The notes: a model not told the origin generated them from the letters alone. DNA of 64,000 nucleotides from Polynucleobacter sp. AM-25C3 (GCF_018882335.1 NZ_JACVOS010000012.1:1-64000), one strand, 5' to 3'. Counted from the first letter of the stretch, positions 24,174-34,663 are shown. Program-made: numbers and translations.

Positions 24174-25921
24174 GCGGTAGTGTGAGTAAAGACAAAAAAC
24201 AAGCTCCTGTAACTGGCTTACGCAAGGGATTAACGAGTTACGGTGATAAAGGATTTTCTTTGTTTTTGCGTAAAGCATTTATTAAAGGTGCGGGGTATAC
24301 CAATAGCGCCTTAGATCGTCCTGTCATTGGGATCATCAATACTGGCAGTGCCTACAACCCTTGTCATGGCAATATGCCGCAGTTGATTGAGGCTGTAAAA
24401 CGCGGCGTGATGTTGGCGGGTGGTTTGCCGATGGACTTCCCGACGATTTCAATTCATGAAAGCTTTGCTGCTCCAACCAGTATGTATTTGCGTAACCTGA
24501 TGTCGATGGATACCGAGGAGATGCTGCGCGCTCAACCCATGGATGCGGTAGTCATGATTGGTGGCTGCGATAAAACGGTGCCGGCACAAATGATGGGCGC
24601 GGCCTCAGCGGGTTTGCCCGCTATTCAATTAATTACCGGTTCAATGCTGACTGGTTCACATCGAAGTGAGCGTGTAGGTGCATGCACTGACTGTCGTCGC
24701 TATTGGGGAAAATTCCGCGCTGGGGAAATTGATGAAGTTGAAAAAGATGAAGTGAATGACCAGTTAGTAGCCAGTGTTGGCACCTGCTCAGTGATGGGTA
24801 CCGCTAGTACGATGGCTTGTATCTCTGAGGCATTGGGAATGACCGTGCCTGGAGGAGCTACCCCGCCAGCGGTAACGGCAGATCGTATTCGGATTGCTGA
24901 AGAGACGGGTACTCGTGCCGTGCAAATGGCTAAGGATGGTTTAACAATTGATAAGGTATTAACTGCTGATGCTTTTGAGAATGCCATGCGAGTCCTATTA
25001 GCTATCGGCGGCTCGACGAATGGGATTATTCACTTAGCCGCTATCGCTGGACGTATGGGCTTAGAAATTGATTTAGACGCTCTCGATAAGATGGGTGATG
25101 AGACGCCGGTACTGGTTGATTTGAAGCCATCTGGTGATCACTACATGGAGAACTTCCATGATGCCGGTGGCATGACAACCTTGCTGCGTGAGCTAAAGCC
25201 TTTGTTAAAGCTTGATGCGATGACGGTGACTGGTCGCACTCTAGGCGAGGAGATTGATGCTGCCCCTCCAAGCTTTAAACAAGATGTAGTGCGCAAATTG
25301 GATAACCCGATTTATCCACGCGGCAGTATTGCGGTCTTGCATGGCAACTTAGCTCCTGGCGGCGCCATCATCAAGCAATCTGCTGCTAATGAAAAATTGA
25401 TGGAGCATGAGGGCCGTGCTGTTGTCTTTGAAAACAGTGAAGATCTTGCGAATCGCATTGATAGCCCGGAGCTAGATGTTACTGCTGAGGATATTTTGGT
25501 GCTCAAGAATATTGGTCCTAAAGGTGCTCCCGGTATGCCTGAAGCGGGATACATCCCAATTCCGATGAAACTGGCGCGTGCCGGCGTAAAAGATATTGTC
25601 AGAATTTCTGATGGTCGTATGAGTGGCACTGCATTTGGAACCATTGTGTTGCATGTCACTCCTGAAGCTGCAGTCGGTGGGCCGCTAGCGCATGTAAAAA
25701 ATGGTGATCGTATTCGTTTGAGCGTTAAAAATCGTGAGATTAGTTTATTCGTCTCGGAGGAAGAGTTGGCCAAGCGTGCAAAAGAAAACCCAGTGATCGA
25801 GCCCACTGCAGAGCGTGGTTACTTAAAGCTATTCTTGGATACAGTTACGCAAGCAGATAAGGGTGTTGATTTTGATTTCTTGAGGGCTGCGAAGATGGTT
25901 GGTAAAACACCGAAGCGCTAA
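24170..25921 (+). CDS. IlvD/Edd-family dehydratase, probably sugar-acid type
   Basis: 583 residues. The iron-sulphur cysteines are C65 (NPCHGN), C133 (GGCDKT) and C206 (GTCSVMG); K135 is the metal-bound lysine and DGRMSGTAFG carries the catalytic serine. The family dehydrates dihydroxy-acids or aldonates to 2-keto acids. The segments NTGSAYNPCHGN, FRAGEID and TDCRRYWG look more like the arabinonate/xylonate-dehydratase branch than housekeeping IlvD, so I give no symbol. It is a single-gene unit ending before a hairpin shared with ssrA. Branched-chain amino acid synthesis remains a possible alternative. Confidence 0.85.
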   Translation: MSGSVSKDKKQAPVTGLRKGLTSYGDKGFSLFLRKAFIKGAGYTNSALDRPVIGIINTGSAYNPCHGNMPQLIEAVKRGVMLAGGLPMDFPTISIHESFAAPTSMYLRNLMSMDTEEMLRAQPMDAVVMIGGCDKTVPAQMMGAASAGLPAIQLITGSMLTGSHRSERVGACTDCRRYWGKFRAGEIDEVEKDEVNDQLVASVGTCSVMGTASTMACISEALGMTVPGGATPPAVTADRIRIAEETGTRAVQMAKDGLTIDKVLTADAFENAMRVLLAIGGSTNGIIHLAAIAGRMGLEIDLDALDKMGDETPVLVDLKPSGDHYMENFHDAGGMTTLLRELKPLLKLDAMTVTGRTLGEEIDAAPPSFKQDVVRKLDNPIYPRGSIAVLHGNLAPGGAIIKQSAANEKLMEHEGRAVVFENSEDLANRIDSPELDVTAEDILVLKNIGPKGAPGMPEAGYIPIPMKLARAGVKDIVRISDGRMSGTAFGTIVLHVTPEAAVGGPLAHVKNGDRIRLSVKNREISLFVSEEELAKRAKENPVIEPTAERGYLKLFLDTVTQADKGVDFDFLRAAKMVGKTPKR

Positions 25922-25926
25922 ATGAA

Positions 25927-25952
25927 AAACGCCACCCTGGTGGGTGGCGTTT
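25927..25952 (-). terminator. Intrinsic terminator for ssrA, possibly bidirectional
   Basis: A perfect ten-base stem, AAACGCCACC with GGTGGCGTTT, encloses a six-base loop. On the minus strand it is followed by TTTTTCATTT, fitting termination of ssrA. On the plus strand the T-run is only three bases, so it would end the dehydratase transcript less well. Confidence 0.85.
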
Positions 25953-25986
25953 GACTGTTGCTAAAGCAAGTTCTTCAAATTGGGTG

Positions 25987-26342
25987 TGGAGTCGGCGGGA
26001 ATCGAACCCGCGTCCGCAAATCCTCTACAACAAGTTCTACATACTTAGTCATATCATTTAATTTAGCTAGCTAGTCACAGACTGACATGTTCCACGCTGG
26101 CGATTCACTAAGTTTTCGAACCATTCCCCGTGACATGAAATGATCTTATCTCTTGTAAATGACCCTGACCTAGCTTTCGCTAGCTGACCCAAGAGAGAAT
26201 CAGTTCAGGGGCAACCGCAATTAAGCGGCTAGTGCGAAACGTTCGTCGTTTGCAGTTATTACATTCCCATTGATTTACGAGATAACGGGTCCTCGGTATG
26301 CCCTTGATGCTTTGTAATCCACGTCGAAACCATGTCGACCCC
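25987..26342 (-). ncRNA. ssrA: tmRNA
   Basis: Rescues stalled ribosomes with SmpB. The 5' GGGGTCG (26342-26336) pairs with CGACTCC at the 3' end (25994-25988) to form the acceptor stem, and the T arm GCGGG-TTCGATT-CCCGC is intact. The tag frame at 26253-26221 reads ANDERFALAA then TAA, the form expected in betaproteobacteria. About 356 nucleotides. The discriminator A at 25987 is followed by CAC rather than CCA, so the CCA end is apparently not encoded and must be added. A strong hairpin terminator follows. Confidence 0.96.
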
Positions 26343-26410
26343 GGAGTTCATGCATTGGAATCTCTATTTTAAGGCTCTTAGCCTTTAAATGCTCGATATC
26401 TTTTATATCC

Positions 26411-27088
26411 CTATTTAGGGAAGATGATTTCCAGCAATTCGAGCGGGTGGCGCACTAGATAATCTGCGCCCCAAGATTCTGGAGGTTCTTCACAGCCGCA
26501 ATAACCATACGCTGCCGCAATGGTTTTCATGCCCGCTGCTTTGCCTGCCACGATATCTCTAATGTCATCGCCAACGTACAGCGACCGGCTTGGGTCAATA
26601 TTGGCGACTCTGGCAGCATGCAAAATGGGCTCAGGATGTGGTTTTGAGTAAGGAGTGGTGTCGCCTGAGACGGTAGACACAGATCTTTGGCGCAAACCCA
26701 TTAGAACGGTCAAGGGATTGGTAAAGCGCTCACCTTTGTTCGTCACAATCCCCCAGGGGAGCTTTGCACCATCCAGTTGATCTAGTAAGTGATCTACACC
26801 CTCAAAAAGCACGCTATCAACCAGCAAGGCTTTTTCATAGTTCTCAAAAAACTCATCACGTAATGAAATGAAGTCGGGGTGATCGGTATCGATACCAAAC
26901 GCTCCACCGATTAGGCCTCGCGCACCAGCTGAGGCGCAAGGGCGCAAGACTTCGTATTGCTTGGGGGGAAGATTGCGGGCAATCAGGAGCTGGTTAGCGG
27001 CTGCCACAAGGTCTGGAGCGGTGTCCGCAAGGGTGCCATCCAAGTCAAAAAAGACCCCCTTGTAAGGACTTGCTAACCCGTTACTCAT
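26411..27088 (-). CDS. gph: Phosphoglycolate phosphatase (HAD superfamily)
   Basis: 225 residues. The HAD motif FFDLDGTL gives the nucleophile D15 and D17; later VTNKGERF (motif II), KPHPEP (motif III lysine) and YVGDDIRDI (motif IV) complete the site. Removes phosphate from 2-phosphoglycolate. In proteobacteria a close homologue next to ubiG is common and may instead be the MupP-type N-acetylmuramate-phosphate phosphatase, which cannot be excluded here. Its start overlaps the ubiG stop by four bases, so the two are coupled. Confidence 0.87.
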   Translation of the reverse strand: MSNGLASPYKGVFFDLDGTLADTAPDLVAAANQLLIARNLPPKQYEVLRPCASAGARGLIGGAFGIDTDHPDFISLRDEFFENYEKALLVDSVLFEGVDHLLDQLDGAKLPWGIVTNKGERFTNPLTVLMGLRQRSVSTVSGDTTPYSKPHPEPILHAARVANIDPSRSLYVGDDIRDIVAGKAAGMKTIAAAYGYCGCEEPPESWGADYLVRHPLELLEIIFPK

Positions 27089-27774
27089 TTACGTACGGCA
27101 ATCATGTAATTCACATCCACATCATCACCTAGGCTGTATACCTGGGTAAGGGGGTTGTAGCTCATCCCCTTCATGCCGATCATTTCCAGTCCAGCTTGGC
27201 GCGTAAATGCGACCAACTCAGATGGTTTAATGAATTTCGCGTATTCGTGAGTACCTTTGGGAAGCAATCTCAAGACGTATTCAGCGCCAATAATGGCAAA
27301 TAAGTAGGATTTGGGGCTGCGGTTCAGGGTGCTAAAAAAGAGGGTGCCACCAGGCTTGCAGAGCTTGGCACAGGCCCGAACTACTGACGAGGGATCTGGG
27401 ACGTGCTCAAGCATCTCCATGCAGGTCACAACGTCATACTGCTCTGGCTGCTCTTCGGCTATGGCTTCAGCTGAAATAGAGCGGTATTCGAGGCTTGCAC
27501 CCACTTCAAGGGCATGCAATTCAGCTACTTTGAGGGCTTTTTCGGATAAATCAATGCCGCAGGTATCGGCACCGGATTGAGCGATAGACTCGGCCAAAAT
27601 GCCGCCACCACAACCGACATCTAGAACCTTCTTGCCCTGGAGGTCAACAAAAGACTTGATCCAGTTGAGGCGCAAGGGGTTAATTGCATGCAGGGGCTTA
27701 AATTCACTATTAGGATCCCACCAGCGGTGGGCTAAGGCGCTAAATTTAGCGATTTCAGATTGATCGACGTTCAT
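27085..27774 (-). CDS. ubiG: Ubiquinone biosynthesis O-methyltransferase
   Basis: 229 residues. SAM motif VLDVGCGGG lies near residue 49 onwards, preceded by the typical UbiG start [15 protein letters not shown] and followed by [11 protein letters not shown]. Catalyses both O-methylation steps of ubiquinone synthesis at the inner membrane. It is the first gene of a two-gene minus-strand operon with the phosphatase gene. Confidence 0.96.
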   Translation of the reverse strand: MNVDQSEIAKFSALAHRWWDPNSEFKPLHAINPLRLNWIKSFVDLQGKKVLDVGCGGGILAESIAQSGADTCGIDLSEKALKVAELHALEVGASLEYRSISAEAIAEEQPEQYDVVTCMEMLEHVPDPSSVVRACAKLCKPGGTLFFSTLNRSPKSYLFAIIGAEYVLRLLPKGTHEYAKFIKPSELVAFTRQAGLEMIGMKGMSYNPLTQVYSLGDDVDVNYMIAVRK

Positions 27775-27831
27775 AGGAATTTGGGCGCAGGAAGCGCTTT
27801 GGAATAAATGAAATACGAATATAGCGGAAAT

Positions 27832-27860
27832 AAAAAAGCCCGGCAGAACCGGGCTTTTTT
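27832..27860 (-). terminator. Intrinsic terminator downstream of the OmpA-like gene
   Basis: AAAAAAGCCCGG and CCGGGCTTTTTT form a twelve-base stem around a five-base loop, 15 bases after the OmpA-family stop. T-runs on both strands make it potentially bidirectional, but both flanking genes are on the minus strand. Confidence 0.92.
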
Positions 27861-27874
27861 ACAAGTAAAAAGAA

Positions 27875-28444
27875 TTACTTAACTGCAGCTGTACCAACAA
27901 CTTCGATGTCGGTGCGGCGGTTCTTAGCGCGGCCTTCAGCAGTTGCATTTGATGCAACTGGATTGCTCTTGCCTTTTGATTCTGTGTAAATACGGCTACC
28001 GTCAACACCTTTGCTTACCAAGTAAGCTTTAACGGACTGAGCACGACGTTGGCCGAGAGCCATGTTGTAAGCATCAGTACCAACGCTATCAGTGTTACCA
28101 ACAGCAATAATGACTTCTAATTTGATCTTGCCTAAGTCTTTAGCGATTTTGTCTAAAGTAGCCATGCCTTCTGGCTTCAATGTAGCTTTATCGAAGTCAT
28201 AGAGTGTGTCAGCTTGCAAAGTGATCTTGCTTTGGCTTACACCAGCGGCAGATTTAGGAGCCAACCAGCCATCACAACCAGCAGCTGCAGTTGCAGGTGT
28301 CCAGTTGTTATCACGCCAGCACAATGTGCCGTCGCCGTTTTTCCAGTTCAAGCCAGAGCTGTTTTCCCAGTTATCAGAAGCCATCGCTGCAGAAGCAGAA
28401 ACAGTAACAACAGAAGCTAACAACACTTTTAGGGTTTTGTTCAT
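27875..28444 (-). CDS. OmpA-family outer-membrane protein
   Basis: 189 residues. A signal peptide ends near AMA (about residue 22). A short Trp-rich region (NWENSSGLNW, CWRDNNW) is followed by a C-terminal OmpA domain with LYDFDKATLKPEG, GNTDSVGTDAYN and NRRTDIEV, the peptidoglycan-binding motif with its Asp and Arg. There is no eight-strand barrel; the N-terminal region is only about 60 residues, as in many Burkholderiales OmpA proteins. Likely tethers the envelope to peptidoglycan. GAGGAC lies six bases before the ATG, and its own terminator follows, so it is a monocistronic and probably abundant message. Confidence 0.92.
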   Translation of the reverse strand: MNKTLKVLLASVVTVSASAAMASDNWENSSGLNWKNGDGTLCWRDNNWTPATAAAGCDGWLAPKSAAGVSQSKITLQADTLYDFDKATLKPEGMATLDKIAKDLGKIKLEVIIAVGNTDSVGTDAYNMALGQRRAQSVKAYLVSKGVDGSRIYTESKGKSNPVASNATAEGRAKNRRTDIEVVGTAAVK

Positions 28445-28604
28445 TTTTAGTCCTCAAAAATCTCTTTTTTAATTAAAGTCAAACTTAAATGTAATTCGCC
28501 CTACTTTGAAGCAAAAAACCGCAAAGCGACACATCTCAATTTCGTACAAACTGACAGAATCTTAGCATAGGGGCTATCAGTCATCAAAATGATATTATTT
28601 CTAA

Positions 28605-31319
28605 ATGGAACAAGCCGCTAAAGAAACACTACCAATATCCCTAGAAGACGAAATGCGGCGGTCCTATTTGGACTACGCAATGAGCGTCATTGTCGGCAGA
28701 GCCCTGCCAGACGTACGTGACGGCCTTAAACCGGTCCATCGCCGGGTCTTATTCGCGATGTATGAATTAAACAACGATTGGAACCGAGCTTACAAAAAAT
28801 CTGCCCGTATAGTTGGCGATGTGATCGGTAAATACCATCCACATGGCGATTCTGCGGTGTACGACACCATCGTTCGTATGGCCCAAGATTTCTCTCTGCG
28901 CTATATGCTGGTTGACGGACAGGGTAACTTTGGCTCCGTGGACGGCGATAACGCTGCTGCAATGCGGTATACCGAGATCCGCCTCCGTAAGATTGCCCAT
29001 GAGTTATTGGCCGATTTGGACAAAGAAACCGTGGATTTTGGGCCAAATTACGACGGTAGCGAGAAAGAGCCCCTTATTCTTCCTGCAAAAGTACCTAATT
29101 TGCTGATTAACGGCAGTTCAGGTATTGCAGTGGGTATGGCGACTAATATCCCTCCCCACAACCTAGATGAGGTGGTTACAGCCTGTTTGCACGTCTTACA
29201 CAACCCAGATTGCACGATTGATGAGCTAATTGAGATCATTCCGGCACCAGATTTTCCGACCGCCGGCATTATTTATGGTGTTCAAGGGGTTCGTGAGGGC
29301 TATCGCACTGGCCGTGGTCGTGTGGTGATGCGCGCTAAAACCCATTTTGAAGACCTCGACAAGGGCGCTCGTCAGTCCATCATCGTGGATGAGTTGCCAT
29401 ACCAAGTAAATAAAAAGAATTTGCTCGAACGCATTGCTGAGTTGGTGAATGAGAAAAAAGTAGAGGGTATTTCTGATTTGCGTGATGAGTCTGATAAGTC
29501 AGGTATGCGCGTAGTGATCGAACTAAAGCGTGGTGAAGTGCCTGAAGTCGTTCTCAATAATTTGTATAAGAGCACACAACTGCAAGATAACTTCGGCATG
29601 AACATGGTGGCCTTGGTGGATAACCAACCACGTCTGTTGAACTTGAAGCAGATGCTCGAGTACTTCTTGCAACATCGTCGCGAAGTAGTTACGCGCCGTA
29701 CTATTTTTGAATTACGCAAAGCACGTGAACGTGGTCATGTCTTAGAAGGTCTTGCTGTTGCATTAGCAAACATTGATGAATTTATTGCGATCATCAAAGC
29801 TGCTGCAAATCCAGTAATTGCTAAACAAGAATTGATGAGCAAGGCATGGGACTCTTCCATGGTGCGTGAGATGTTGGCGCGTGCTGAGACAGATACCCCT
29901 GGCGGTCGCAACGCTTATCGTCCTGAAGGCTTGTTGCCAGAGTACGGCATGCAAACTACTGGACTCTATCGCTTGTCTGATAGCCAAGCACAAGAAATTT
30001 TGCAGATGCGTTTACAACGCTTGACTGGCCTTGAGCAAGACAAGATTGTGAATGAATATAAAGAGGTAATGTCTGAGATTTCTGACTTGCTCGACTTACT
30101 TGCTAAGCCAGAGCGCGTCACTCAAGTCATTGAATCTGAGCTGAAGGAAGTTCAAGCGGAATTTGGTATTGCTGGGGGCGATTCTGGCCGTCGTTCATTT
30201 ATTGAAATGAATGCAACCGAGTTGTTCACAGAAGATTTGATTACACCGCAAGATATGGTGGTCACACTTTCCAACACGGGTTATATGAAGAGCCAGCCTC
30301 TGAGTGAATATCGTGCGCAAAAGCGTGGTGGTCGCGGCAAGCAAGCTGCAGCTACTAAGAATGAAGATTGGATTGAAACCCTCTTCGTCGCAAATACGCA
30401 TGACATCATTTTGTGCTTCTCTGATCGTGGCCGTATGTACTGGCTCAAAGTATGGGAAGTCCCGCAAGGTAGCCGTAACTCACGTGGCAAGCCTATCGTC
30501 AATATGTTCCCATTGATTGAAGGTGAAAAGATTACTGTGATTCTCCCGATTAAGGGATATCAAGATGATCATTACGTCTTTATGGCAACAAGCTTGGGCA
30601 CTGTGAAGAAGACGCGATTGTCTGACTTCTCCAATCCTCGCAAGGCCGGAATCATTGCGGTCGATTTGAATGAAAACGATTTCTTAGTTGGCGCCGCAAT
30701 TACCGATGGCCAGCATGATGTGATGTTGTTCTCGGATGCCGGTAAAGCGGTGCGCTTTGATGAGAATGATGTTCGCCCAATGGGGCGTACAGCGCGCGGT
30801 GTACGTGGTATGAGCTTGGGTGAAGGACATCAAGTGATTGCCATGTTAGTTTCTCAAGCAGAGGTGGCGGAAGGTGTTGAGGCTGCGGTAGTAGATGAGA
30901 GCGGCCTTGCTATTCCAAGTAGTGTATTGACTGCAACTGAAAATGGTTTTGGTAAGCGCACTCCGATTGCTGAATACACCCGTCACGGTCGCGGCACTAA
31001 AGGCATGATCGCGATTCAGACTACGGAGCGAAACGGTAAAGTCGTTGCTGCTGCTCTGGTTTCTCCTGAAGATCAAATTATGTTGATCACCACCGGTGGT
31101 ATCTTGGTGCGTACGCGTGTTTCAGAGATTCGTGAAATGGGTCGCGCTACTCAAGGCGTTACCTTGATCAACGTGGACGAAGGCACTCGTTTGTCTGGCT
31201 TACAGCGTATTGCTGAAAGCGATTCTGATGATGAGAATGAACTCGATGATGGTGAAGAGGGTGATGTTGCTGCAGATCCAGTAGTTGATTCCAATTCTGA
31301 TGAAGCTGGTGATGCCTAA
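28605..31319 (+). CDS. gyrA: DNA gyrase subunit A
   Basis: 904 residues. The catalytic tyrosine is Y122 in AAMRYTE. The quinolone-determining region reads [10 protein letters not shown] with S83 and D87, both wild-type by E. coli numbering. The C-terminal DNA-wrapping domain begins near the GyrA box QKRGGRGK. An acidic tail follows ([16 protein letters not shown]). With GyrB it introduces negative supercoils using ATP. It starts the long plus-strand cluster; serC follows after 31 bases. The intergenic region upstream (28445-28604) must hold divergent promoters, but I find no convincing -35/-10 pair. Confidence 0.99.
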   Translation: MEQAAKETLPISLEDEMRRSYLDYAMSVIVGRALPDVRDGLKPVHRRVLFAMYELNNDWNRAYKKSARIVGDVIGKYHPHGDSAVYDTIVRMAQDFSLRYMLVDGQGNFGSVDGDNAAAMRYTEIRLRKIAHELLADLDKETVDFGPNYDGSEKEPLILPAKVPNLLINGSSGIAVGMATNIPPHNLDEVVTACLHVLHNPDCTIDELIEIIPAPDFPTAGIIYGVQGVREGYRTGRGRVVMRAKTHFEDLDKGARQSIIVDELPYQVNKKNLLERIAELVNEKKVEGISDLRDESDKSGMRVVIELKRGEVPEVVLNNLYKSTQLQDNFGMNMVALVDNQPRLLNLKQMLEYFLQHRREVVTRRTIFELRKARERGHVLEGLAVALANIDEFIAIIKAAANPVIAKQELMSKAWDSSMVREMLARAETDTPGGRNAYRPEGLLPEYGMQTTGLYRLSDSQAQEILQMRLQRLTGLEQDKIVNEYKEVMSEISDLLDLLAKPERVTQVIESELKEVQAEFGIAGGDSGRRSFIEMNATELFTEDLITPQDMVVTLSNTGYMKSQPLSEYRAQKRGGRGKQAAATKNEDWIETLFVANTHDIILCFSDRGRMYWLKVWEVPQGSRNSRGKPIVNMFPLIEGEKITVILPIKGYQDDHYVFMATSLGTVKKTRLSDFSNPRKAGIIAVDLNENDFLVGAAITDGQHDVMLFSDAGKAVRFDENDVRPMGRTARGVRGMSLGEGHQVIAMLVSQAEVAEGVEAAVVDESGLAIPSSVLTATENGFGKRTPIAEYTRHGRGTKGMIAIQTTERNGKVVAAALVSPEDQIMLITTGGILVRTRVSEIREMGRATQGVTLINVDEGTRLSGLQRIAESDSDDENELDDGEEGDVAADPVVDSNSDEAGDA

Positions 31320-31350
31320 CTGGCATTCATACAAGGTTAATTAATTCATC

Positions 31351-32448
31351 ATGACGTTTGACCGCCGCATTTTCAATTTCGCTGCGGGGCCTGCTACCGT
31401 ACCTGAAGAGGTATTAAAGCAAGCCGCTGCAGAGATGTTGAATTGGCAAGGACTTGGTGCTAGTGTGATGGAGGTAAGTCACCGCGGCAAAGAGTTCATG
31501 GCTCTTTACGAGGAAGTACTCCAAGATCTTCGTACCCTCATGGGCATTCCTGATTCTTATGAAATATTGATGCTTCAAGGTGGGGGCTTGGGTCAAAATG
31601 CGGCCATTCCCATGAACCTCATGAGCCTTGCTAAGAATGGTCCTAAGGCGGACTTCTTAGTAACCGGCATTTGGTCTGAAAAATCTTACAAAGAAGCGGA
31701 TAAGTATGGCGTTGCTCATCTAGCAGCGTCTTCAGCAGCAGAAAAATTCAACACGATTCCAGCAAGATCGACTTGGCAACTATCAGATGATGCTGCCTAT
31801 GTGCATTACTGCGCTAATGAAACCATTGGTGGCGTAGAGTTTCCAGATGTGCCGGATGTGAACGGCAAGGTATTAGTTGCGGATATCTCTAGCAACATTC
31901 TTTCTAAAGAGATGGATATCAGTAAGTGCGGCGTTTGGTTTGGTGGCGCACAAAAAAATATTGGCCCATCCGGTGTAACGATCGTGATTGTGCGTAAAGA
32001 TTTGATGGGTCACGGCATGAAGATCACTCCATCGATTTGGGATTGGTCTAAGCAAGCTGCCAATCAATCGATGCTCAATACGCCCCCGACATTTGCTATC
32101 TACATGGCTGGCCTAGGCTTTAAGTGGTTGCTAAAGCAGGGCGGTGTTAAAGCAATCGAACAGCGCAATCAAGAAAAAGCAGATCTACTTTATAACTACT
32201 TAGATCAAAGTAGCTTGTATGAGAATCGCGTTACCAAAGAATATCGGTCTAGAATGAATGTTACCTTCTTCTTGAAGGATGAAAATCTAAACGCAGAGTT
32301 TTTAGCGCAATCGAATGCGGCAGGCTTAGTTGCCCTGCGCGGTCATAAGGCTGCAGGTGGTATGCGGGCCAGTATTTACAACGCAATGCCACTAGAGGGC
32401 GTTAAGGCGCTAGTGGACTTTATGCGTGACTTTGAAAGGCGTGCCTAA
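31351..32448 (+). CDS. serC: Phosphoserine aminotransferase
   Basis: 365 residues, class V aminotransferase. The PLP lysine is K202 in GGAQKNIGPSG. The start FNFAAGPATVPEEVL is characteristic. Converts 3-phosphohydroxypyruvate to phosphoserine, and also the equivalent step of pyridoxal phosphate synthesis. It precedes pheA, with TAATG overlap sharing one base, the same gyrA-serC-pheA order found across Burkholderiales. Confidence 0.98.
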   Translation: MTFDRRIFNFAAGPATVPEEVLKQAAAEMLNWQGLGASVMEVSHRGKEFMALYEEVLQDLRTLMGIPDSYEILMLQGGGLGQNAAIPMNLMSLAKNGPKADFLVTGIWSEKSYKEADKYGVAHLAASSAAEKFNTIPARSTWQLSDDAAYVHYCANETIGGVEFPDVPDVNGKVLVADISSNILSKEMDISKCGVWFGGAQKNIGPSGVTIVIVRKDLMGHGMKITPSIWDWSKQAANQSMLNTPPTFAIYMAGLGFKWLLKQGGVKAIEQRNQEKADLLYNYLDQSSLYENRVTKEYRSRMNVTFFLKDENLNAEFLAQSNAAGLVALRGHKAAGGMRASIYNAMPLEGVKALVDFMRDFERRA

Positions 32449-33542
32449 TGAGCTCCAAAGACCAGAGTACTGAGGAGCAGCGCCTAGCGCCAATCCGTGA
32501 CAAGATTGATGCGCTCGATGCGCAGATTTTGGATTTGTTATCGCAACGCGCAAAAGCGGCCCAAGAAGTTGGTCACATCAAGGGTGGATTTTCCTCGCCA
32601 GTGTTTAGGCCAGAGCGTGAGCGACAAGTTGTTGCGCGCTTACAAGAACTCAGCAAGGGCCCATTGTTACCTGATGGCATAGCTGCAATTTGGCGAGAGG
32701 TGATGTCAGCTTGCCGTGCCTTAGAGGCTCGTCAGACAATTGCTTATCTCGGACCAGTGGGAACATTTTCAGAGCAAGCAGCCCAGACTTATTTTGGTCA
32801 CTCGATTGCTGGCTTGCCTTGCAACAGTCTTGATGAAGTATTTAAAGCGGTTGAGAAGGGCGCGGCGCAATTTGGTGTTGTTCCTGTTGAGAACTCAAGC
32901 GAAGGCGCCATCTCCCGTACTTTAGATTTGCTGCTAGATTCTCCAATGCGTATTAGTGGTGAAGTGGTTCTGCCTATTCGTCACCACCTCTTAACCAAGA
33001 GCGGTAACCTGGATGGTGTAACCACCGTATGTGCGCATGCCCAAGCCTTGGCGCAATGTCAGCAATGGTTGAGTGTGCATGCGCCTCAATTAAAGCGTCA
33101 GGCAGTCAGCAGCAATGCCGAGGCTGCTCGCATGGCTTCCATTGATCCAGCATTAGCAGCTATTGCAGGTGACCCAGCGCAAGAAGCCTACGGTCTTCAA
33201 GCAGTGGCTGCCCAGATTCAGGATGATCCGCATAACCGGACACGTTTTGTGGTGGTCGGCACTTACGAGTGTCAGCCTACCGGCAAAGATCAAACATCCT
33301 TGGTTCTCTCGGTAGATAACCAACCAGGCGCTGTACACCGATTGTTAGAGCCCTTAGCGAAGCATGGTGTTTCCATGAATCGTTTCGAGTCTCGTCCTGC
33401 TCGCAAAGGCACTTGGGAGTATCACTTCTACATTGATGTAGCGGGTCATACTGAGGATGCGAAAGTGGCTAAGGCATTGGATGAGTTAAAAACGACAGCG
33501 GCTTTTTACAAAAACCTTGGCTCATACCCCCATTCCGCATGA
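32448..33542 (+). CDS. pheA: Bifunctional chorismate mutase/prephenate dehydratase
   Basis: 364 residues. The N-terminal chorismate mutase (about 1-95: IRDKIDALDAQILDLLSQR), prephenate dehydratase (about 100-280: YLGPVGTFSEQAA and a VPVENSSEGAI substrate loop) and C-terminal ACT domain (MNRFESRPARKGTWEY) are all visible. Makes phenylpyruvate for phenylalanine. The ESRP motif in the ACT domain indicates feedback inhibition by phenylalanine. The stop overlaps hisC by four bases. Confidence 0.98.
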   Translation: MSSKDQSTEEQRLAPIRDKIDALDAQILDLLSQRAKAAQEVGHIKGGFSSPVFRPERERQVVARLQELSKGPLLPDGIAAIWREVMSACRALEARQTIAYLGPVGTFSEQAAQTYFGHSIAGLPCNSLDEVFKAVEKGAAQFGVVPVENSSEGAISRTLDLLLDSPMRISGEVVLPIRHHLLTKSGNLDGVTTVCAHAQALAQCQQWLSVHAPQLKRQAVSSNAEAARMASIDPALAAIAGDPAQEAYGLQAVAAQIQDDPHNRTRFVVVGTYECQPTGKDQTSLVLSVDNQPGAVHRLLEPLAKHGVSMNRFESRPARKGTWEYHFYIDVAGHTEDAKVAKALDELKTTAAFYKNLGSYPHSA

Positions 33543-34663
33543 GCTCTAAGATTGGTTTAAAACATATTCATGCGATAGCGCCTTATGTAGGTGGACGACC
33601 TATCAGCGAGGTAGCGCGTGAGTATGGCTTGGATGAAAGCAAGATCGTCAAACTGGCGTCCAATGAAAATCCATTGGGCATGCCAAAATCAGCGCAAGAA
33701 GCGATGCTCAAAGCGGCTAGTGATTTAGGTCGTTATCCCGACTCGAATGGTTTTGAGTTAAAGAATGTTTTATCGGCACGCTTAGGTGTTCCAACGAATT
33801 GGATTACCTTAGGTAATGGCAGCAACGACATTTTGGAATTGGCTGCCCGCGCAGTAGCTCAAACTGGCGATGAAGTGATCTTCTCTAAGCATGCCTTTGC
33901 CGTTTATCCGCTGGCTACTCAAGCTGTAGGTGCCAAGGCAGTCGAGGTGGCCGCTACTGAAATGTATGGTCATGACCTACCTGCCATGCTACAGGCAGTG
34001 AAAGCGGCTGGCGATAAAGCCAAACTCGTCTTTGTAGCTAATCCCAATAATCCAACAGGCAGTTATTTGACCGCCAAAGAGATCGAGGATTTCTTAATCG
34101 CCGTGCCTGCCCATGTTGTGGTGGTCTTGGATGAGGCTTATAACGAATATCTCACTGCTGATCAGCGCTATGATGCGATTGCTTGGGTAAAGCGTTTCCC
34201 GAACATGATTTTGTCCCGTAGTTTCTCTAAAGCCTATGGCCTAGCAGGCTTACGAATTGGTTACGGCGTAGCACAGCCAGGCTTGACGGATTTGCTTAAT
34301 CGCATTCGTCAACCGTTTAACGTTAATAGTCTTGCACAAGCAGCGGCGATTGCGGCGTTTCAAGACTCTGCTTTTTTGCAACAAGGCTTTGAATTAAACC
34401 GTGCTGGTTTTGCTCAATTAACCCAAGCTTTCGATGAGCTCGGTCTGACCTACTTACCATCTGCTGGTAACTTTGTGTTGGTGAAGGTGGGTGAGGATGA
34501 TGGCGCTGGCACTCGCATTAATTTAGAGTTACTTAAGCGCGGCATCATTGTTCGCCCGGTAGGAAATTATGGCCTGCCACAGTGGTTGCGTATTTCCATC
34601 GGCCTGCCAGAAGAAAACGCGGCCTTTATTGCTGCTCTTAAAGATATTTTGGCTCAGCAGTAA
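33539..34663 (+). CDS. hisC: Histidinol-phosphate aminotransferase
   Basis: 374 residues, fold-type I aminotransferase. NPNNPTG (168-174) and the PLP lysine K231 in SRSFSKAYGLAGLRIGY are clear. Its position between pheA and tyrA is typical for a HisC that also serves as an aromatic aminotransferase, so dual use for phenylalanine and tyrosine synthesis is likely (inference). ATG overlaps the pheA stop. Confidence 0.95.
   Translation: MSSKIGLKHIHAIAPYVGGRPISEVAREYGLDESKIVKLASNENPLGMPKSAQEAMLKAASDLGRYPDSNGFELKNVLSARLGVPTNWITLGNGSNDILELAARAVAQTGDEVIFSKHAFAVYPLATQAVGAKAVEVAATEMYGHDLPAMLQAVKAAGDKAKLVFVANPNNPTGSYLTAKEIEDFLIAVPAHVVVVLDEAYNEYLTADQRYDAIAWVKRFPNMILSRSFSKAYGLAGLRIGYGVAQPGLTDLLNRIRQPFNVNSLAQAAAIAAFQDSAFLQQGFELNRAGFAQLTQAFDELGLTYLPSAGNFVLVKVGEDDGAGTRINLELLKRGIIVRPVGNYGLPQWLRISIGLPEENAAFIAALKDILAQQ

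Noticed and set aside
25312-25806. 164-codon minus-strand frame
   Set aside because: Antisense shadow of the IlvD-family gene; no ribosome site or family match.
25988-26020. Apparent tRNA T-arm (GGTTCGATTCCC type)
   Set aside because: It belongs to the tRNA-like domain of tmRNA; there is no anticodon arm.
26343-26410. Hairpin TTTAAAGGCT/AGCCTTAAA as a gph terminator or ssrA promoter element
   Set aside because: No T-run follows on either strand, and the TAAAAT found there lacks a matching -35, so neither call is supported.
28445-28604. Promoters for gyrA and the OmpA-like gene
   Set aside because: They must exist here, but no hexamer pair with acceptable spacing stood out.
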